Positions 62,737-64,000 of a stretch of 64,000 nt of DNA are shown one piece after another (positions within the stretch are counted from its first letter, which is position 1; every line of letters begins with the position of its first letter). A program made the position numbers and the translations under genes. The notes under the pieces were generated by a model. The model ran no database searches and was not told the origin of the DNA. It saw only the letters and a list, made by a program, of their open reading frames with translations. Source of the stretch: Colwellia sp. C2M11 (GTDB lineage: Bacteria > Pseudomonadota > Gammaproteobacteria > Enterobacterales > Alteromonadaceae); NCBI RefSeq assembly GCF_018860915.1, contig NZ_JAHKQD010000044.1, positions 62,001 through 126,000 of the forward strand, written 5' to 3'.

Positions 62737-63093
62737 TTATGTATTCTTTGTTGAAGGTAAGTACTTACTTTCAACAAAGAACAAGTGTTGTGCATTACGT
62801 AAGTTACCTGAATCTTTAAGCCATTGCTCTGTAATTATTTCTCGTTGTAAGGCTGCATGCAATATGCGACTTTTATATTGGCACCAGTAATATATTGTTG
62901 CCTCTTGGTGATATTCGTTATTTGGAAATATATCACTGCGGCTTTCTGCCATTTCTTCAATAATACTCGCGATAACCTGCTCTTTTAGTTCATCCTCAAT
63001 CTTTTGCTTAAAGCGTGTAAAACGCTTAGCTTTAATTAATTGCCAAATTAACCACACCATTGAGGCTAGGGCAAGTACAGCTATAATTTGCAT
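62737..63093 (-). CDS. DUF2489 protein, membrane-anchored
   Basis: This 118-residue protein has an N-terminal membrane helix (IIAVLALASMVWLIWQLI) and a cytosolic helical domain. The pattern is FKQKIEDELKEQVIASIIEE and ATIYYWCQYKSRILHAALQR, as in the DUF2489 family. Function is unknown. Its last 15 codons are formed by one half of a long palindrome, so the C-terminal end FFVESKYLPSTKNT may be a by-product of the terminator. Confidence 0.82.
   Translation of the reverse strand: MQIIAVLALASMVWLIWQLIKAKRFTRFKQKIEDELKEQVIASIIEEMAESRSDIFPNNEYHQEATIYYWCQYKSRILHAALQREIITEQWLKDSGNLRNAQHLFFVESKYLPSTKNT
62744..62781. terminator. 38-base near-perfect palindrome at the trmB/DUF2489 junction
   Basis: Arms of 19 bases (62744-62762 and 62763-62781, starting TTCTTTGTTGAA) pair with a single G-T. 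There is no loop, so the folded RNA would open the central bases. It begins 17 bases past the trmB stop and is inside the 3' end of DUF2489. It probably ends trmB transcripts and perhaps acts both ways. Confidence 0.6.
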
Positions 63094-63385
63094 TTATTTT
63101 CTCATGTAATAATTATGAAAGGATAGTAACAACTTTTAACAGTAAAATATCTGATTATTTTAGTTGTCTTGCCAGGATTGTAAACACGTTTCAATATTAC
63201 TTTAAAAATACTCTTTGTGTTCGATGCTTATTAATAAATTCCTTCTCTTTTATTTAGTGCAAAGGGATTTTACGTGATTATTTTATTTTCGCCTTATTAT
63301 TTATAATTGTTTACATTGACTTTTATCATTAACACACCTTAAATTAAGGTTTATGGATGAAAAATAATGTCAATGAGCAGCATTA
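63094..63385. other. Divergent promoter region
   Basis: 292 bases of AT-rich sequence between the DUF2489 gene (minus) and the sensor gene (plus). No strong signal was found other than the ATG region of the sensor gene. Confidence 0.45.
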
Positions 63386-64000
63386 ATGAATAAAGCAGTA
63401 AAAATCAATGACAAACTTACCAAGCGGTTATTAGTTTATATTTTATTATGCAGTACGCTTGTTTCTGTATTTTCAACGATTGTTCAACTTTATTCCTCTT
63501 TCCAATATGACGTAGAGCTATTAGAACAGCGCTTTAAAAATATAGAAAAAAGTTATATACCATCTATCGCTACTAGTTTGTGGGATTTTAATGAGCCTTT
63601 AGTCGCACAACAAGTACAGGGTATTGTTGATTTACCCGATATCGGCTTAGTTGTGGTTAAAAATGATTTTGATTATTTATATGAATATGGTGATGGTAGT
63701 TTCACGGTTAAAAAGTTTGTTGAATATCCAATAAAATTTGAAGGTAAACACGTAGGGACCTTACAAGTTTACGGCACTTATCAAGATATTTACCATCGAT
63801 TATGGCAACAAGCTGGATTTATATTAGCAGCTGAGTTTATTAAGATATTCATTTTAACTTTTATTATTATTATTATCGTCAATAAAATCGTTGTTAGACA
63901 CTTAGTTCAAATTACTCACTATACTCAAGAACTTGCTAGTTATAATTTAGATAAAGAGTTAGTTCTGTCTAATAGGCCACAAAAAGAAGATGAGTTAGAT
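63386..64000 (+). CDS. Membrane sensor protein with HAMP domain (N-terminal part)
   Basis: The first 205 residues are present; the gene runs off the window. Helix 1 (LLVYILLCSTLVSVFSTIVQ) is followed by a periplasmic sensor segment of about 130 residues (YIPSIATSLWDFNEPLVAQQ, VKKFVEYPIKFEGKHVGTLQ). Helix 2 (FIKIFILTFIIIIIVNKIVV) leads to a HAMP-like linker RHLVQITHYTQELASYNLDK. The SIATSLWDFNEPLVAQQVQG type segment is seen in sensor kinases and diguanylate cyclases. The output domain is not visible, so kinase or GGDEF cannot be decided. Confidence 0.8.
   Translation, partial: MNKAVKINDKLTKRLLVYILLCSTLVSVFSTIVQLYSSFQYDVELLEQRFKNIEKSYIPSIATSLWDFNEPLVAQQVQGIVDLPDIGLVVVKNDFDYLYEYGDGSFTVKKFVEYPIKFEGKHVGTLQVYGTYQDIYHRLWQQAGFILAAEFIKIFILTFIIIIIVNKIVVRHLVQITHYTQELASYNLDKELVLSNRPQKEDELD

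Overview
The window comes from the chromosome of a marine gammaproteobacterium of the Alteromonadales, most likely Colwellia, Thalassotalea or a close relative. The reasons are the AT-rich composition, the gammaproteobacterial gene neighbourhoods (mutY-yggX, yggL, trmB, mtnN, rraB, topB), the nos accessory genes and PEP-CTERM proteins. The species is inferred from gene content only.

Layout. 1-3.0 kb: end of a nitrous oxide reductase maturation cluster (nosD partial, nosF, nosY, nosL). 3.1-15.7 kb: mostly housekeeping genes (DUF4136 lipoprotein, RraB, TRIC-type channel, rhodanese, CbiB/AmpE-like membrane protein, mtnN, DUF2726, all-alpha dUTPase, GlxA-type regulator, FabB-like ketoacyl synthase, topoisomerase III). 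15.9-18.7 kb: two-subunit isoquinoline-1-oxidoreductase-type molybdenum enzyme. 19.0-22.4 kb: MazG-like protein and polyamine genes speE, speD (eukaryotic type) and a divergent ureohydrolase. 22.5-26 kb: OmpA-like lipoprotein, then an accessory patch with a class D beta-lactamase between two 22-base direct repeats, higBA and a membrane protein. 26.2-30.6 kb: argJ, a PDC-sensor membrane protein, a small secreted protein and a LysR regulator.

30.7-32.1 kb holds the most striking element: five tandem, highly similar small-RNA genes on the minus strand. Each has its own -35/-10 promoter with a 17-base spacer, a dyad centred near -54, an invariant CTCCCC-containing core and a rho-independent terminator. 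They lie directly upstream of the LysR gene, so the layout resembles a multicopy regulatory RNA system. I do not recognise the family.

32.3-50.1 kb: outer-membrane-like protein, DUF3754 protein, M28 and M1 peptidases, cupin, two PEP-CTERM proteins, LEA14-like lipoprotein, speB-speA, a serine hydrolase, and a MerC-domain protein with a Fur/Zur-type regulator. Together speA, speB, speD and speE form a full arginine-agmatine-putrescine-spermidine route. 48.9-59.0 kb: an island-like stretch with decayed tRNA-Thr copies on its left and intact tRNA-Thr genes on its right. It carries an EcoO109I/PmeII-like restriction enzyme, a C5 cytosine methyltransferase with an extra N-terminal domain, a large P-loop ATPase with a zinc ribbon and winged helix, small and broken genes (including a radC remnant) and an XRE regulator. 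59.0-64 kb: two tRNA-Thr, tRNA-Phe, yggX, mutY, yggL, trmB, DUF2489 and the start of a HAMP-type sensor protein cut by the window edge.

A short dispersed repeat (about 160 bases, ends ATACC/GGTAT) occurs at least three times complete or nearly so, plus deleted or truncated copies. All family names come from reading the sequence; no searches were run.
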